Shown here in pieces: positions 51,869 to 60,072 of a stretch of DNA of 64,000 bases; within the stretch, counting starts at the first letter, position 1, and every line of letters begins with the position of its first letter. Source of the stretch: Streptomyces alfalfae (GTDB taxonomy: Bacteria > Actinomycetota > Actinomycetes > Streptomycetales > Streptomycetaceae); contig NZ_QEXM01000043.1 in the NCBI RefSeq assembly GCF_004127445.1, positions 558,001 to 622,000 of the forward strand, given 5' to 3'. Position numbers and translations under genes: made by a program. The notes beneath the pieces are model-generated. The model was given only the letters and a program-made list of their open reading frames with translations. It ran no database searches and was not told the origin of the DNA.

Positions 51869-52705
51869 GTGAGGTCGTCATGCGCGCCGGGCGGCAGCGA
51901 GCCCGAACCGACCGAAGGGCTCAAGGCCTTCGGCGCCGTTCTGAAGAGTTTCCGCAAGCGTGCCGGGTACACCCAGGAGTCCCTGGCCCGGCACCTCGGC
52001 TACTCCGCCCACTTCATCGCCTCCGTCGAGCAGGGCAGACGCTTTCCGCCCACGCAGTTCATCGACCTGTGCGAGACGGCGCTGGACGCCTTCGACACGT
52101 TGCGCATGGCCGCGGGCCAGCTGTCCCGGCAGCGGGGGCTGGCGTCCTGGTTCCGCCAGTGGGCCCAGCTCGAACAGGAGGCGGTGGCCCTCTCGACGTA
52201 CGAATGCCGTTTGATCCCCGGCCTGTTGCAGACGCAGGCGTACGCGCGGACGCTGTTCGTCAACCAGCTTCCGCCGCTGGGGGACAACCAGATCGAGGCG
52301 CAACTGGAAGCGCGGTCCGAGCGTCAACTGCTGCTCACGGAGCGGCCGAACACCGCGTACAGCTTCATCCTGGAGGAACACTTGTTCCTGCGGGGCATGG
52401 GTGGGCACGAAGTCACCATGGAACTGGTCGATCACGTTCTCGGGCTCGCGGAACACCGGAACATCGAGTTGCAGATCATGCCGGTGGTGCGGACGAGCCA
52501 TGCGGGGATGGACGGCCCGATCCAGTTGCTGGAAACCCCCGAGAACCGGTGGTTCGCCTACGCCGAAGGCCAACGGAACGGACAGTTCATCAGCCAACCC
52601 AAAGAAATCAGCGTTCTGCAGATGCGGTATGCCAGGATGCGCGCACAGGCTCTTTCGTTCGACGACTCGGTGAGCCTGCTGAAGCGGATGCGAGGAGCGC
52701 AATGA
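51869..52705 (+). CDS. XRE-type HTH regulator with DUF5753 (Scr1-like)
   Basis: A 278-aa regulator starting at GTG 51869 behind a GGGGA site. The N-terminal HTH (about residues 18-75) reads FGAVLKSFRKRAGYTQESLA, and the DUF5753 domain (about 90-275) includes ECRLIPGLLQTQAYARTLF. Such proteins form the abundant Streptomyces BldB/AbaA-like pairs with small DUF397 proteins and control development and secondary metabolism. The next gene encodes a DUF397 protein and overlaps by 4 bp (ATGA). Confidence 0.92.
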   Translation: MRSSCAPGGSEPEPTEGLKAFGAVLKSFRKRAGYTQESLARHLGYSAHFIASVEQGRRFPPTQFIDLCETALDAFDTLRMAAGQLSRQRGLASWFRQWAQLEQEAVALSTYECRLIPGLLQTQAYARTLFVNQLPPLGDNQIEAQLEARSERQLLLTERPNTAYSFILEEHLFLRGMGGHEVTMELVDHVLGLAEHRNIELQIMPVVRTSHAGMDGPIQLLETPENRWFAYAEGQRNGQFISQPKEISVLQMRYARMRAQALSFDDSVSLLKRMRGAQ

Positions 52706-52947
52706 GCACCTTCGAATTGTCCTGGTTCAAGAGCAGTCACAGCGGCGGCTCCGGTGATGACTGCATCGAAGACGCCCTGGACTGGCGGAAGTCGAGCTAC
52801 AGCAGCGGTGGAGACGGCGACTGCGTAGAAATCGCCCCCTGCCCCACTACCCTCCACGTACGCGACTCCAAGAACCCCGAAGGGCCGCGGCTGGCCCTGG
52901 CCCCGCGGGCCTGGACGGAGTTCGTGGCGTACGCCGCCGGCCGCTGA
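52702..52947 (+). CDS. DUF397 domain-containing protein with duplicated motif
   Basis: An 81-aa protein. The DUF397 signature is normally single, W-x-KSSYS-x-G-x-CVE. Here it appears twice: WFKSSHSGGSGDDCIED at residues 8-24 and WRKSSYSSGGDGDCVEIA at 28-45, followed by the usual VRDSKNPEGPRLALAPRAW. The first copy is truncated. It overlaps the DUF5753 regulator gene and is its expected partner. Its last 101 bp also overlap the 3' end of the convergent MATE gene. Confidence 0.88.
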   Translation: MSTFELSWFKSSHSGGSGDDCIEDALDWRKSSYSSGGDGDCVEIAPCPTTLHVRDSKNPEGPRLALAPRAWTEFVAYAAGR

Positions 52948-54235
52948 GGCGGGCCAGCGCCGCGCACTGGAGGGCGACGGCGCACGCCATGGCGAGGCAG
53001 ATACCCGGCAGTCCGAGACCCACCAAGGCGTACGCGAGGGCGAGTTGAAGCACTGAGCCGTATGTCGTGATGCGGGCCAGCGCCGGGCTGTCGCCGCTGC
53101 CCTCGAAGACACCGGCCACCCCGATGAAGCACGCCAGCAGCACCAAGTACGGCCCGAGGCACCGCAGGTGGAGCGCCCCGGCGGCGGCCACGTCGCCACC
53201 GGCCCCGAAGGCCCGCATGATCCAGGGCGCGGCGGCGAGCAGCGTCACGGCGGCGGCCAGGCCGAGCGCCCCCGCGACGGTGAGCGCCTGACGGCGGACC
53301 GCCCGGCGCTCGTCGCGTCCGGCGCCGAGCAGATGGGCGGTGTGGATGGCGGCGGCCTGGCGTACGGAGTAGAAGGCCATGGTGGCGACGTACATGGCCT
53401 TCGTGGCGATGCCGTACGCGGCGACCTCGGCGACGCCGATGCGGGCGACGACGGCGACGAGCGCGAGTGAGCCGGTCATGCGGATGACGAAGTCGGCGGA
53501 CATGGCCAGTCCGGTCGCGGCCGTCCGCCGCGCGTCGGCGGCGAGCGCGCGGGCCGCGAGGACCTTCTTCCGCCGCCCCGCGGTCCCCGGCCGGCCGCGC
53601 GACGAGCGGCGCAGCACGGCCAGGCCGCAGATCAGCGCCACCGTACGGCCGGTGACCGTGGCGATCGCCGCCCCGCGCACGCCGAGGCCGAGCCCGAGGA
53701 TGAGCAGGGGGTCCAGGAGGAGGATCAGGCCGTTGGCGAGCAGGGAGAGCCGCATCGGCGTACGGGTGTCGCCCGCGCCCTTGAGGATGCCGTCGACGAC
53801 GTTCGTGGCGAAGTAGACGGCCATGCCGGGCAGGGCGACGGCGAAGTACTCCGTGGCGAGGCGCGTCGCGTGGCCGTCGTCGTCCAGGAGCAGGCGGGCG
53901 AGCGGCTCGCGGGCGGCGTAGCCCCCGACGGCGACGGCGGGGGTGAGCAGCGCCCACAGCGCCCAGCCTCCGCGCACCGCCGCGTGCGCCGCCGCCGCGT
54001 CCCCCGCCCCGCGGGCGCGGGCCACGAGGACCGTTGTGCCGGAACCGGCCATGAGGATGACGCCGAGCAGGACGTTCTCGACGTTCGTGGCGACGGCCAC
54101 CGCGGCGACGGCGGCTCCGCCGAGCCCTGCCACCCAGACCATGTTGATGATCCCGGCCGTGACCCCCGCGAGGAGTTCGCAGTAGACCGGGAGAGCGAGC
54201 GACACCAGCCGCCGCCGGTGCTCCGTCGGGCCCAT
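52847..54235 (-). CDS. MATE family efflux transporter
   Basis: A 462-aa integral membrane protein with about 12 helices. The MATE repeats are seen in both halves: LVSLALPVYCELLAGVTAGI at the N-terminus and an internal homologous start after TGLAMSADFVIRMTG. It expels cationic drugs or metabolites using Na+ or H+. An Arg/Pro-rich tail of about 30 residues lies beyond the last helix and overlaps the DUF397 gene antisense for 101 bp. The gene is divergent from a PadR regulator, with a 41-bp palindrome between them, so a substrate-induced repressor/pump pair is likely. Confidence 0.9.
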   Translation of the reverse strand: MGPTEHRRRLVSLALPVYCELLAGVTAGIINMVWVAGLGGAAVAAVAVATNVENVLLGVILMAGSGTTVLVARARGAGDAAAAHAAVRGGWALWALLTPAVAVGGYAAREPLARLLLDDDGHATRLATEYFAVALPGMAVYFATNVVDGILKGAGDTRTPMRLSLLANGLILLLDPLLILGLGLGVRGAAIATVTGRTVALICGLAVLRRSSRGRPGTAGRRKKVLAARALAADARRTAATGLAMSADFVIRMTGSLALVAVVARIGVAEVAAYGIATKAMYVATMAFYSVRQAAAIHTAHLLGAGRDERRAVRRQALTVAGALGLAAAVTLLAAAPWIMRAFGAGGDVAAAGALHLRCLGPYLVLLACFIGVAGVFEGSGDSPALARITTYGSVLQLALAYALVGLGLPGICLAMACAVALQCAALARLSGRRRTPRTPSRPAGPGPAAALRGSWSRVRGG

Positions 54236-54246
54236 GACCCATCCCC

Positions 54247-54287
54247 CTCTTTTCGCTGTATCTCGATTCGAGGTACAGCGAAAAGAG
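54247..54287. promoter_or_regulatory. 41-bp near-perfect palindrome, candidate PadR operator
   Basis: The outer arms CTCTTTTCGCTGTA (54247-54260) and TACAGCGAAAAGAG (54274-54287) pair perfectly, and the inner CTCGA-T-TCGAG is also palindromic; one pair mismatches. It ends 11 bp before the MATE ATG on the left side. PadR dimers typically bind such long GTATC-rich palindromes. Confidence 0.75.
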
Positions 54288-54390
54288 ATAGCATCATGCG
54301 CAGCGAAGAGACAAGGGAAGTAACGAGGGCGAACGGCCGAGAGCCCGGGAGTCCATGGGCCAAGAGCCCCAGGGGCAAGGAGCGACGCTC

Positions 54391-54915
54391 GTGCTGGAGT
54401 TGACGATTCTAGGCTTCCTCCACGAGGAGGCCCTGCACGGTTATGACCTCAAGGCCCGCATCCAGGGTCTGAACGGCCACATCCGGCCGGTGAGCGACGG
54501 CGCTCTCTACCCGGCGATCAACCGGCTGACCAAGGCGGGCCTCGTCGAGCAGCGCACCGAACCCGGCAGCGGCGCCGCGCCGCGCCGGGTCCTCTCGCTC
54601 ACCGAAGCCGGCCGTGCGCGGATGCTCGCGCTGCTGCGGGAGCCCAAGGACGTGGAGATCACCGACGGGCAGCGGTTCTTCACGCTGCTCGCGTTCCTGC
54701 GGCATCTGCCCGACCCGGCGGAGCAGGCCGCGGTGCTCCGCCGCCGTCAGGCGTTCCTCGACGCCCCGGCGAGTTTCTTCTACCGGGACGGGAAGCCCGT
54801 ACGCGCGGAGGAGGAACCGGACCTGTTCCGTCAGGGGATGCTGCGGATCGCCCGCGCCACCGGCCGAGAGGAGAAGGCCTGGCTGGCCGAGGCCATCGCC
54901 GCGCTCGGCGAGTAG
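54391..54915 (+). CDS. PadR family transcriptional regulator
   Basis: A 174-aa regulator. The N-terminal winged helix reads LELTILGFLHEEALHGYDLK, then SDGALYPAINRLTKAGLVEQ, as in phenolic-acid-response regulators; the C-terminal part is helical for dimerisation. The GTG at 54391 has AAGGAG 7 nt upstream and gives the standard PadR start; an ATG at 54355 would add 12 residues. It likely represses the divergent MATE gene and itself. Its stop abuts the stop of the convergent MFS gene with no gap. Confidence 0.88.
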   Translation: MLELTILGFLHEEALHGYDLKARIQGLNGHIRPVSDGALYPAINRLTKAGLVEQRTEPGSGAAPRRVLSLTEAGRARMLALLREPKDVEITDGQRFFTLLAFLRHLPDPAEQAAVLRRRQAFLDAPASFFYRDGKPVRAEEEPDLFRQGMLRIARATGREEKAWLAEAIAALGE

Positions 54916-56388
54916 CTACCGCTGCGCCTCCACCAGTTCCCTGGCCTCCTCGGGAGTCGCCACCGAGGGCGGTGAGCCCTGGAGGGGCTTGCGGGCCGTC
55001 TCCTTCATCGCGGCCACGGCGATGATGCCGACGAGGCCCGCCAGCATCGTGTAGAACGCGGGCATCAGGTCGTTGCCGGTGGCTCCGATCAGGGCCGCGA
55101 CCACCAGCGGGGTCGTGCCGCCGAAGAGCGAGACGGAGATGTTGAAGCCGATGGAGAGCGAGCCGTAGCGCACGTCCGTGGGGAACAGGGCGGGCAGCGA
55201 GGACGACATCGCGCCCAGGTAGCAGACGAGGGCGAGGCCGAGGATGAGCAGGCCCGCGAAGACGGGGACCGTGCCGCCCTGCTTGATGAGGAGGAACGCG
55301 GGGAGCGCGAGGACGAAGAAGCCGACCGAACCCGCCATCAGGACCGGCTTGCGGCCGACGCGGTCGGAGAGGCGGCCGACGGAGTTGATGAGCGCCATCA
55401 GGATCAGCATGACGATCACGATGGACATCAGGCCGCCGGTCTCGCCGAAGCCCCGCTCGGTGAGATAGGTCGGCATGTACGAGAGCAGCATGTAGTCGGT
55501 GACGTTGAACGCCGCGACCAGGGCGATGCAGAGCAGCATCGCACGCCACTGGCCGACGAAGGACTCCGCGAACGACTTCTTCTGGCGCTCGGCGGCCGGG
55601 CCGTCGCCCGCCTCTTCCATCTTCTGGAACGCGGGCGACTCGTCCAGCTTCAGCCGCAGGTAGAGGCCGATGAGCCCGAGCGGGGCGGCCACCAGGAACG
55701 GGATGCGCCACCCCCACGCCTGCATGGCGTCGTCGCTGAGCAGCATGGTCAGGACGGTGACGAGGACCGCCGCGACGGTGTAGCCGATCAGGGTGCCGAA
55801 CTCCAGGAACGAGCCCCAGAAACCGCGCCGCTTGTCGGGCGCGTACTCCGCGATGAACGTCGCGGCGCCGCCGTACTCACCGCCTGTCGAGAAGCCCTGC
55901 ACCATGCGGCAGAGGACGAGCAGGGCCGGCGCCCAGAAGCCGATCGAGGCGTAGCTCGGGATCAGGCCGATCGCGAGGGTCGCCGTCGACATCATGATCA
56001 TGGTGAGCGCGAGGATCTTCTTGCGTCCCACGCGGTCGCCGAGCGGGCCGAAGAACATGCCGCCGATGGGGCGCACCAGGAAGGCCGCCGCGAACGTGGC
56101 CAGGGACGAGAGGGTCTGCGCGGTGTCGTTGCCCGACGGGAAGAACTCCTTGCCGATGATCACGGCGAGGTAGGCGTAGACGCCGAAGTCGTACCACTCC
56201 ATGGCGTTGCCCAGCGCGGTCGCCTTCACCGCGCGCTGGACCTGGGCCTCCTCGGTCACCGTGATGTCCGACTGGCGCAGGCGGGGGTTCCTGCGGCGCT
56301 GGATGGCCCGGAACAGCGCCCGGTGCCGTGCCACGGCTTCCGGGGCCGGCGTTGCCGGTGTCTCGTCGGGGGCTTCTGGCGCGCTCAC
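54916..56388 (-). CDS. MFS transporter (metabolite:H+ symporter, ProP/ShiA-like)
   Basis: A 490-aa carrier with 12 helices. Family marks are GNAMEWYDFGVYAYLAVIIG at helix 1, the helix 2-3 motif GPLGDRVGRKKILALTMI, RMVQGFSTGGEYGGAATFIA, and the repeated loop GRLSDRVGRKPVLMAGS at helix 8-9. These place it in the MHS group (osmoprotectants, shikimate, citrate, dicarboxylates). The N-terminus has a long polar region of about 55 residues, starting at GTG 56386-56388. Substrate unknown. Confidence 0.88.
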   Translation of the reverse strand: MSAPEAPDETPATPAPEAVARHRALFRAIQRRRNPRLRQSDITVTEEAQVQRAVKATALGNAMEWYDFGVYAYLAVIIGKEFFPSGNDTAQTLSSLATFAAAFLVRPIGGMFFGPLGDRVGRKKILALTMIMMSTATLAIGLIPSYASIGFWAPALLVLCRMVQGFSTGGEYGGAATFIAEYAPDKRRGFWGSFLEFGTLIGYTVAAVLVTVLTMLLSDDAMQAWGWRIPFLVAAPLGLIGLYLRLKLDESPAFQKMEEAGDGPAAERQKKSFAESFVGQWRAMLLCIALVAAFNVTDYMLLSYMPTYLTERGFGETGGLMSIVIVMLILMALINSVGRLSDRVGRKPVLMAGSVGFFVLALPAFLLIKQGGTVPVFAGLLILGLALVCYLGAMSSSLPALFPTDVRYGSLSIGFNISVSLFGGTTPLVVAALIGATGNDLMPAFYTMLAGLVGIIAVAAMKETARKPLQGSPPSVATPEEARELVEAQR

Positions 56389-56508
56389 GTGCGGGTCACT
56401 CTCTCGTCGGCGGTTCTCGGTCGGGGGCCGCCGCTCCGGCGGCCGCCACTGATCAACGCCTGCCCGGCCGACCGCTTTCCACACGGCGGGCCCGCGCCCG
56501 GGGGTTGC

Positions 56509-56537
56509 TTGACGGGTATACGTCACGCCCGAACTCT
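56509..56537 (+). promoter_or_regulatory. Putative chitosanase promoter
   Basis: TTGACG (56509-56514), a 17-bp spacer and AACTCT (56532-56537); the -10 is weak. The palindrome follows directly, across the likely transcription start. Confidence 0.4.
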
Positions 56538-56539
56538 GG

Positions 56540-56554
56540 TAGGAAACTTTCCTA
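56540..56554. promoter_or_regulatory. Palindrome TAGGAAACTTTCCTA, chitosanase operator
   Basis: A perfect 15-bp palindrome 42 bp before the chitosanase start. From memory a conserved palindrome with GGAAA/TTTCC arms upstream of Streptomyces chitosanase genes is bound by the ROK-family repressor CsnR. No csnR gene is in the window. Confidence 0.65.
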
Positions 56555-56595
56555 ACAGTCCGCGGATCGATGAACTCCCTTTCCTGGAGGCCCTC

Positions 56596-57465
56596 GTGCA
56601 GACCCCCCACTCCTCCCCCACCCCCTCGCGCACGCTCACCTCACGCCGCACCCTACTCACCTTCATCGGGGCCGCCGTCGTGGCCGGACCGCTCGTCGCC
56701 ACGCAGACGGCGTCCGCCGGGCAGACAGCGTCCGCCGGACAGACGGCGGCGAGGGCCGGCGGGCTCGACGACCCGGCGAAGAAGGAGATCGCCATGAAGC
56801 TCGTGTGCAGCGCGGAGAACTCCAGCCTCGACTGGAAGAACTACTACCGCTACATCGAGGACATCGACGACGGCCGCGGCTACACCGCCGGCATCATCGG
56901 CTTCTGCTCCGGCACCGGCGACATGCTCGACCTCGTCGAGCTGTACACGCGGCGCAAGCCCGGCAACGTCCTCGCGAAGTACCTGCCCGCGCTGCGCAGG
57001 GTCGACGGCACCGACTCGCACGACGGGCTCGACCCGAACTACCCGCGCGACTGGGCGCGGGCCGCCGCGGACCAGGCCTTCCAGCAGGCGCAGAACGACG
57101 AGCGCGACCGCGTCTACTTCAACCCGGCCGTCAAGCAGGGCAAGGCGGACGGCATCGGCGTGCTCGGCCAGTTCTGCTACTACGACGCCATCGTGATGCA
57201 CGGCGACGGCGGCGACTCCACCAGCTTCCGCAACATCCGCAAGCGCGCGCTGCGTTCGGCCACACCACCGGCGCAGGGCGGTGACGAGGTGGCGTACCTG
57301 CACGCCTTCCTCGACGCGCGCGTCTGGGCGATGAAGCAGGAGGAGGCGCACGAGGACACCACCCGCGTCGACACCGCCCAGCGGGTCTTCCTGAACAAGC
57401 GGAACCTCAGCCTCAACACTCCCCTCGAATGGAAGGTCTACGGGGACTCGTACCGCATCGGCTGA
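56596..57465 (+). CDS. csnA: Secreted chitosanase, GH46 family
   Basis: A 289-aa exported enzyme that cleaves beta-1,4 bonds in chitosan. The N-terminus carries twin Arg (TSRRTLLTFIGAAVVAG), consistent with Tat export, and a short repeat TASAGQ-TASAGQ before the mature domain. The GH46 core has the catalytic Glu in LVCSAENSSLDW, the Asp in YIEDIDDGRGYTAGIIGFCS, and the following GDMLDLVELYTRRKPGN. A GGAGG site lies 5 nt before the GTG start. The length and order match S. coelicolor-type CsnA. Confidence 0.94.
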   Translation: MQTPHSSPTPSRTLTSRRTLLTFIGAAVVAGPLVATQTASAGQTASAGQTAARAGGLDDPAKKEIAMKLVCSAENSSLDWKNYYRYIEDIDDGRGYTAGIIGFCSGTGDMLDLVELYTRRKPGNVLAKYLPALRRVDGTDSHDGLDPNYPRDWARAAADQAFQQAQNDERDRVYFNPAVKQGKADGIGVLGQFCYYDAIVMHGDGGDSTSFRNIRKRALRSATPPAQGGDEVAYLHAFLDARVWAMKQEEAHEDTTRVDTAQRVFLNKRNLSLNTPLEWKVYGDSYRIG

Positions 57466-57500
57466 CCGGGCGGCCGTCAGCGGTGCTACCGTCTCCGGCC

Positions 57501-57902
57501 ATGTCCCAGGCTGAGATAGACACCCTGACGGCCGAGTTCTTCGGCTCCTTCGACAACCGTGACGGCGGGAACGCCGACGTCGCCCGGCTCCGCAGGCTGA
57601 TGCTGCCGGGCGGCGTCATCGCGGTGACCGCCCCGGAGTACCGCGTGTTCACCGTGGAGGAGTTCATCGGGCCGCGCGAGGAGCTGCTCGCCGCGGGCGG
57701 GCGGGTGACGGAGTTCCACGAGTGGGAGGTCTCCGCGCGGACCGACGTCCACGGGGACATCGCGTCGCGCTTCGGCGAGTACGCCAAGGCGGGGATCATG
57801 GACGGCAAGCCCTTCGAGGGCGGCGGCATGAAGACCATCCAGTTCGTGCGCACCCCCGAGGGCTGGCGCATCTCGGCGTTCGCGTGGCACGACCGCCCCT
57901 GA
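57501..57902 (+). CDS. NTF2-like / DUF4440-type protein
   Basis: A 133-aa single-domain protein. The N-terminal helix AEIDTLTAEFFGSFDNRDGG, the segment YRVFTVEEFIGPREELLAAG and the C-terminal GGGMKTIQFVRTPEGWRISA have the cone-shaped NTF2/SnoaL pattern that binds small ligands. No catalytic residues can be assigned. The ATG lies soon after a TACCGT -10-like box, so the mRNA may be nearly leaderless. It converges with the truncated permease gene 9 bp away. Confidence 0.75.
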   Translation: MSQAEIDTLTAEFFGSFDNRDGGNADVARLRRLMLPGGVIAVTAPEYRVFTVEEFIGPREELLAAGGRVTEFHEWEVSARTDVHGDIASRFGEYAKAGIMDGKPFEGGGMKTIQFVRTPEGWRISAFAWHDRP

Positions 57903-57911
57903 CGCTCCGCC

Positions 57912-58319
57912 TCAGTGCGTGACGGCGGCTTCGGCGTCCTCGGGTGCCGGGGCCGGGCCCCCCTTCGCGCCCAGGTGGTTGAAGACGAGGTTCAGGGCCA
58001 CGGCGAGCAGGCAGCCGGTGGAGATGCCGGAGCCGAGGACGATCTGGGCCCAGGCGGGGAACGCGTCGTAGAAACCGTCGGAGAGAGCGGGCGCCAGGCC
58101 CGCGCCCAGCGTGACGACCACGATGAGGGCGTTGTCGCCCCGGTGCAGGTCGGCCTGGAGCAGCGTCTGGATGCCGCTGACCGCGATGGAGCCGAAGAGG
58201 AAGAGGCTGACGGCGGCGAGGACCGGCATCGGGACGACGGAGATCGCGGCGACCGGATGGACCTCGGGGGCGGCGGCGCTCGCGGTCGCGGTTCCCGCGG
58301 CCTTCGCTGCAGAACTCAT
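57912..58319 (-). CDS. Internally deleted NCS2 (xanthine/uracil) permease-like protein
   Basis: A 135-aa frame with its own ATG. The first 23 residues end in EVHPV, matching the HPVDEK region at the N-terminus of full NCS2 permeases; the next residues, AAISVVPMPVLAAVSLFLFG, match their C-terminal third (compare VVPMPVLGGAGIVLFGSIAVSGI in the gene at 61637). About 330 central residues, including the substrate-binding core, are absent. Around four helices remain. It is probably a remnant or a membrane-insertion relic; it lies 135 bp downstream of a full permease gene and may be co-transcribed. The coordinates are secure. Confidence 0.75.
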   Translation of the reverse strand: MSSAAKAAGTATASAAAPEVHPVAAISVVPMPVLAAVSLFLFGSIAVSGIQTLLQADLHRGDNALIVVVTLGAGLAPALSDGFYDAFPAWAQIVLGSGISTGCLLAVALNLVFNHLGAKGGPAPAPEDAEAAVTH

Positions 58320-58454
58320 GGATGGCGCTTCTTCCGTTGCGTGACACCGGAGGTCGGCCCCGTTCCGTGGGAGTTCACGAGACGCGGAACAGGGCCGACG
58401 TAACCGACTGGAAAGTAACTTCCGCCATACGGTCGACGGCGCCACGACGTTACG

Positions 58455-59939
58455 TCAGTGCGCCCCGGCAGCGGAAGACCCCGTGTGTGAGGAGTGCGTG
58501 CGCTGTTCGGCGATGGCCTCGCCGCCCTCCATCGGCGACGTGACGTCGTCCGCCTCGCGGCCCTTGCCGATGTGGTTGAAGACCAGGTTCAGCAGGACCG
58601 CCGCCACGCAGCCGGTCGAGATGCCCGAGTCGAGGATGATCTTCGCGGTCTCCGGGAACGCGTGGTAGAACTCCGGCGCCGCGATCGGGATCAGGCCGAC
58701 GGCCAGCGAGACGGCCACGATCAGGACGTTGTTGTCCTTCTCCAGGTTGGCCTTGACCAGCGTCTGGATGCCGCTCGCCGCGACCGAGCCGAAGAGCACC
58801 ACGCCCGCGCCGCCGAGCACCGGGCGCGGCACGACCGCGATCAGGGAGGCGGCCATCGGGCAGAGGCCCATCAGGACGAGGAAGCCGCCGCCGGCGGCCA
58901 CGACGTACCGGCTGCGGATCTTGGTCATCGCGACCAGGCCGATGTTCTGGGCGAACGCGCTGCACATGAAGCCGTTGAAGAGCGGGCTCACGGCCGAGCC
59001 GAGGCAGTCGGCGCGCAGACCGGCGGCGATGGTCTTCTCGTCGGCGGGGCGGTCGACGATCTCACCGAGGGCGAGCATGTCGGCCGTGGACTCCGTCATC
59101 GAGACGACCATGACGACGCAGAGCGAGACGATCGCGGCGGCGGCGAACTGCGGGGCGCCGAAGTGGAAGGGCGTCGGGAAGCCGACGATGTCCGCCTCAC
59201 CGATCGGGCTGAAGTCCGTGGCGTCGAACGGGATCGCGATGAGCGTGCCGATGACCAGGCCGAGCAGGACCGCGATCTGCTTGACGAAACCGGTGGTGAA
59301 GCGGCGGAGCAGCAGCACGACGACGAGCGTGATGCCCGCGAGGGCGAGGTTCTTGGTCGAGCCGTAGTCGTCGGCGCCGGGGACCGGGCCCTGCGCCCAC
59401 CCGAAGGCGACCGGCATCAGCGAGATGCCGATGAGGGTGATGACCGTTCCGGTCACGACCGGCGGGAAGAAGCGGATCATCTTCGAGAAGAACGGGGCCG
59501 CGATGAAGCCCAGGACACCGGCGACGATCACCGCGCCGAAGATGATCGGGAGTGCGTCGTCCTTGTCCTTGGTGGAGTCGACGACGGCGAGCATGGGGGC
59601 GACACCGGCGAACGTGACGCCGTTGACGAAGGGCAGCCGGGCGCCGATCTTCCAGACGCCGAGGGTCTGGAGGAAGGTCGCGAGCCCGGCGGTGAACAGA
59701 CACGCCCCGGTCAGGAAGGTGAGTTCCTTCGCGGAGAGGCCGATGGCCGCGCCGACGATCAGCGGCGGCGCGACGACACCCGCGTACATGGCGGCGACGT
59801 GCTGGAGGCCGGTGGTGGCCATCTTCAGGGGCGGGAGCTTCTCGTCGACCGGATGCACGGCCGGGGGTATGGAGGCTTCGCCGTCGCCCTCGGACGACGG
59901 GGTGGTGCCTTGCTTGGTGAACCTGGGCTGAGTGGCCAC
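58455..59939 (-). CDS. NCS2 family nucleobase:cation symporter (xanthine/uric acid permease-like)
   Basis: A 494-aa carrier with 14 helices of the UraA/XanQ fold. It starts at GTG 59937-59939 with GGAGGAG upstream. NCS2 marks: AVHPVDEKLPPLKMATTGLQH before helix 1, VGAAIGLSAKELTFLTG, the QTLGV motif, the helix 8 region MVVSMTESTADMLALGEI with the acidic Glu, and AFAQNIGLVAMTKIRSR in helix 10. It imports purines with H+ or Na+. The neighbouring deaminase and uricase suggest uric acid or xanthine. Confidence 0.9.
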   Translation of the reverse strand: MATQPRFTKQGTTPSSEGDGEASIPPAVHPVDEKLPPLKMATTGLQHVAAMYAGVVAPPLIVGAAIGLSAKELTFLTGACLFTAGLATFLQTLGVWKIGARLPFVNGVTFAGVAPMLAVVDSTKDKDDALPIIFGAVIVAGVLGFIAAPFFSKMIRFFPPVVTGTVITLIGISLMPVAFGWAQGPVPGADDYGSTKNLALAGITLVVVLLLRRFTTGFVKQIAVLLGLVIGTLIAIPFDATDFSPIGEADIVGFPTPFHFGAPQFAAAAIVSLCVVMVVSMTESTADMLALGEIVDRPADEKTIAAGLRADCLGSAVSPLFNGFMCSAFAQNIGLVAMTKIRSRYVVAAGGGFLVLMGLCPMAASLIAVVPRPVLGGAGVVLFGSVAASGIQTLVKANLEKDNNVLIVAVSLAVGLIPIAAPEFYHAFPETAKIILDSGISTGCVAAVLLNLVFNHIGKGREADDVTSPMEGGEAIAEQRTHSSHTGSSAAGAH

Positions 59940-60072
59940 TGTGGCTCCTCCGGTTGTTTTCCAGTACCGGCTGGGCGCCGGCACTTTTCGCTTCTGGGAG
60001 GTGGGGGAGGTGGTGCGTGGTGCAAGGACTTGCTCGGTATGCGGTGGTGCACATGCGCCCAGGTAGTGCTGA

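Noticed and set aside
51869..52947. DUF5753/DUF397 pair as a toxin-antitoxin system
   Set aside because: The arrangement is the usual Streptomyces regulator/small-partner pair; nothing in either protein points to a toxin activity.
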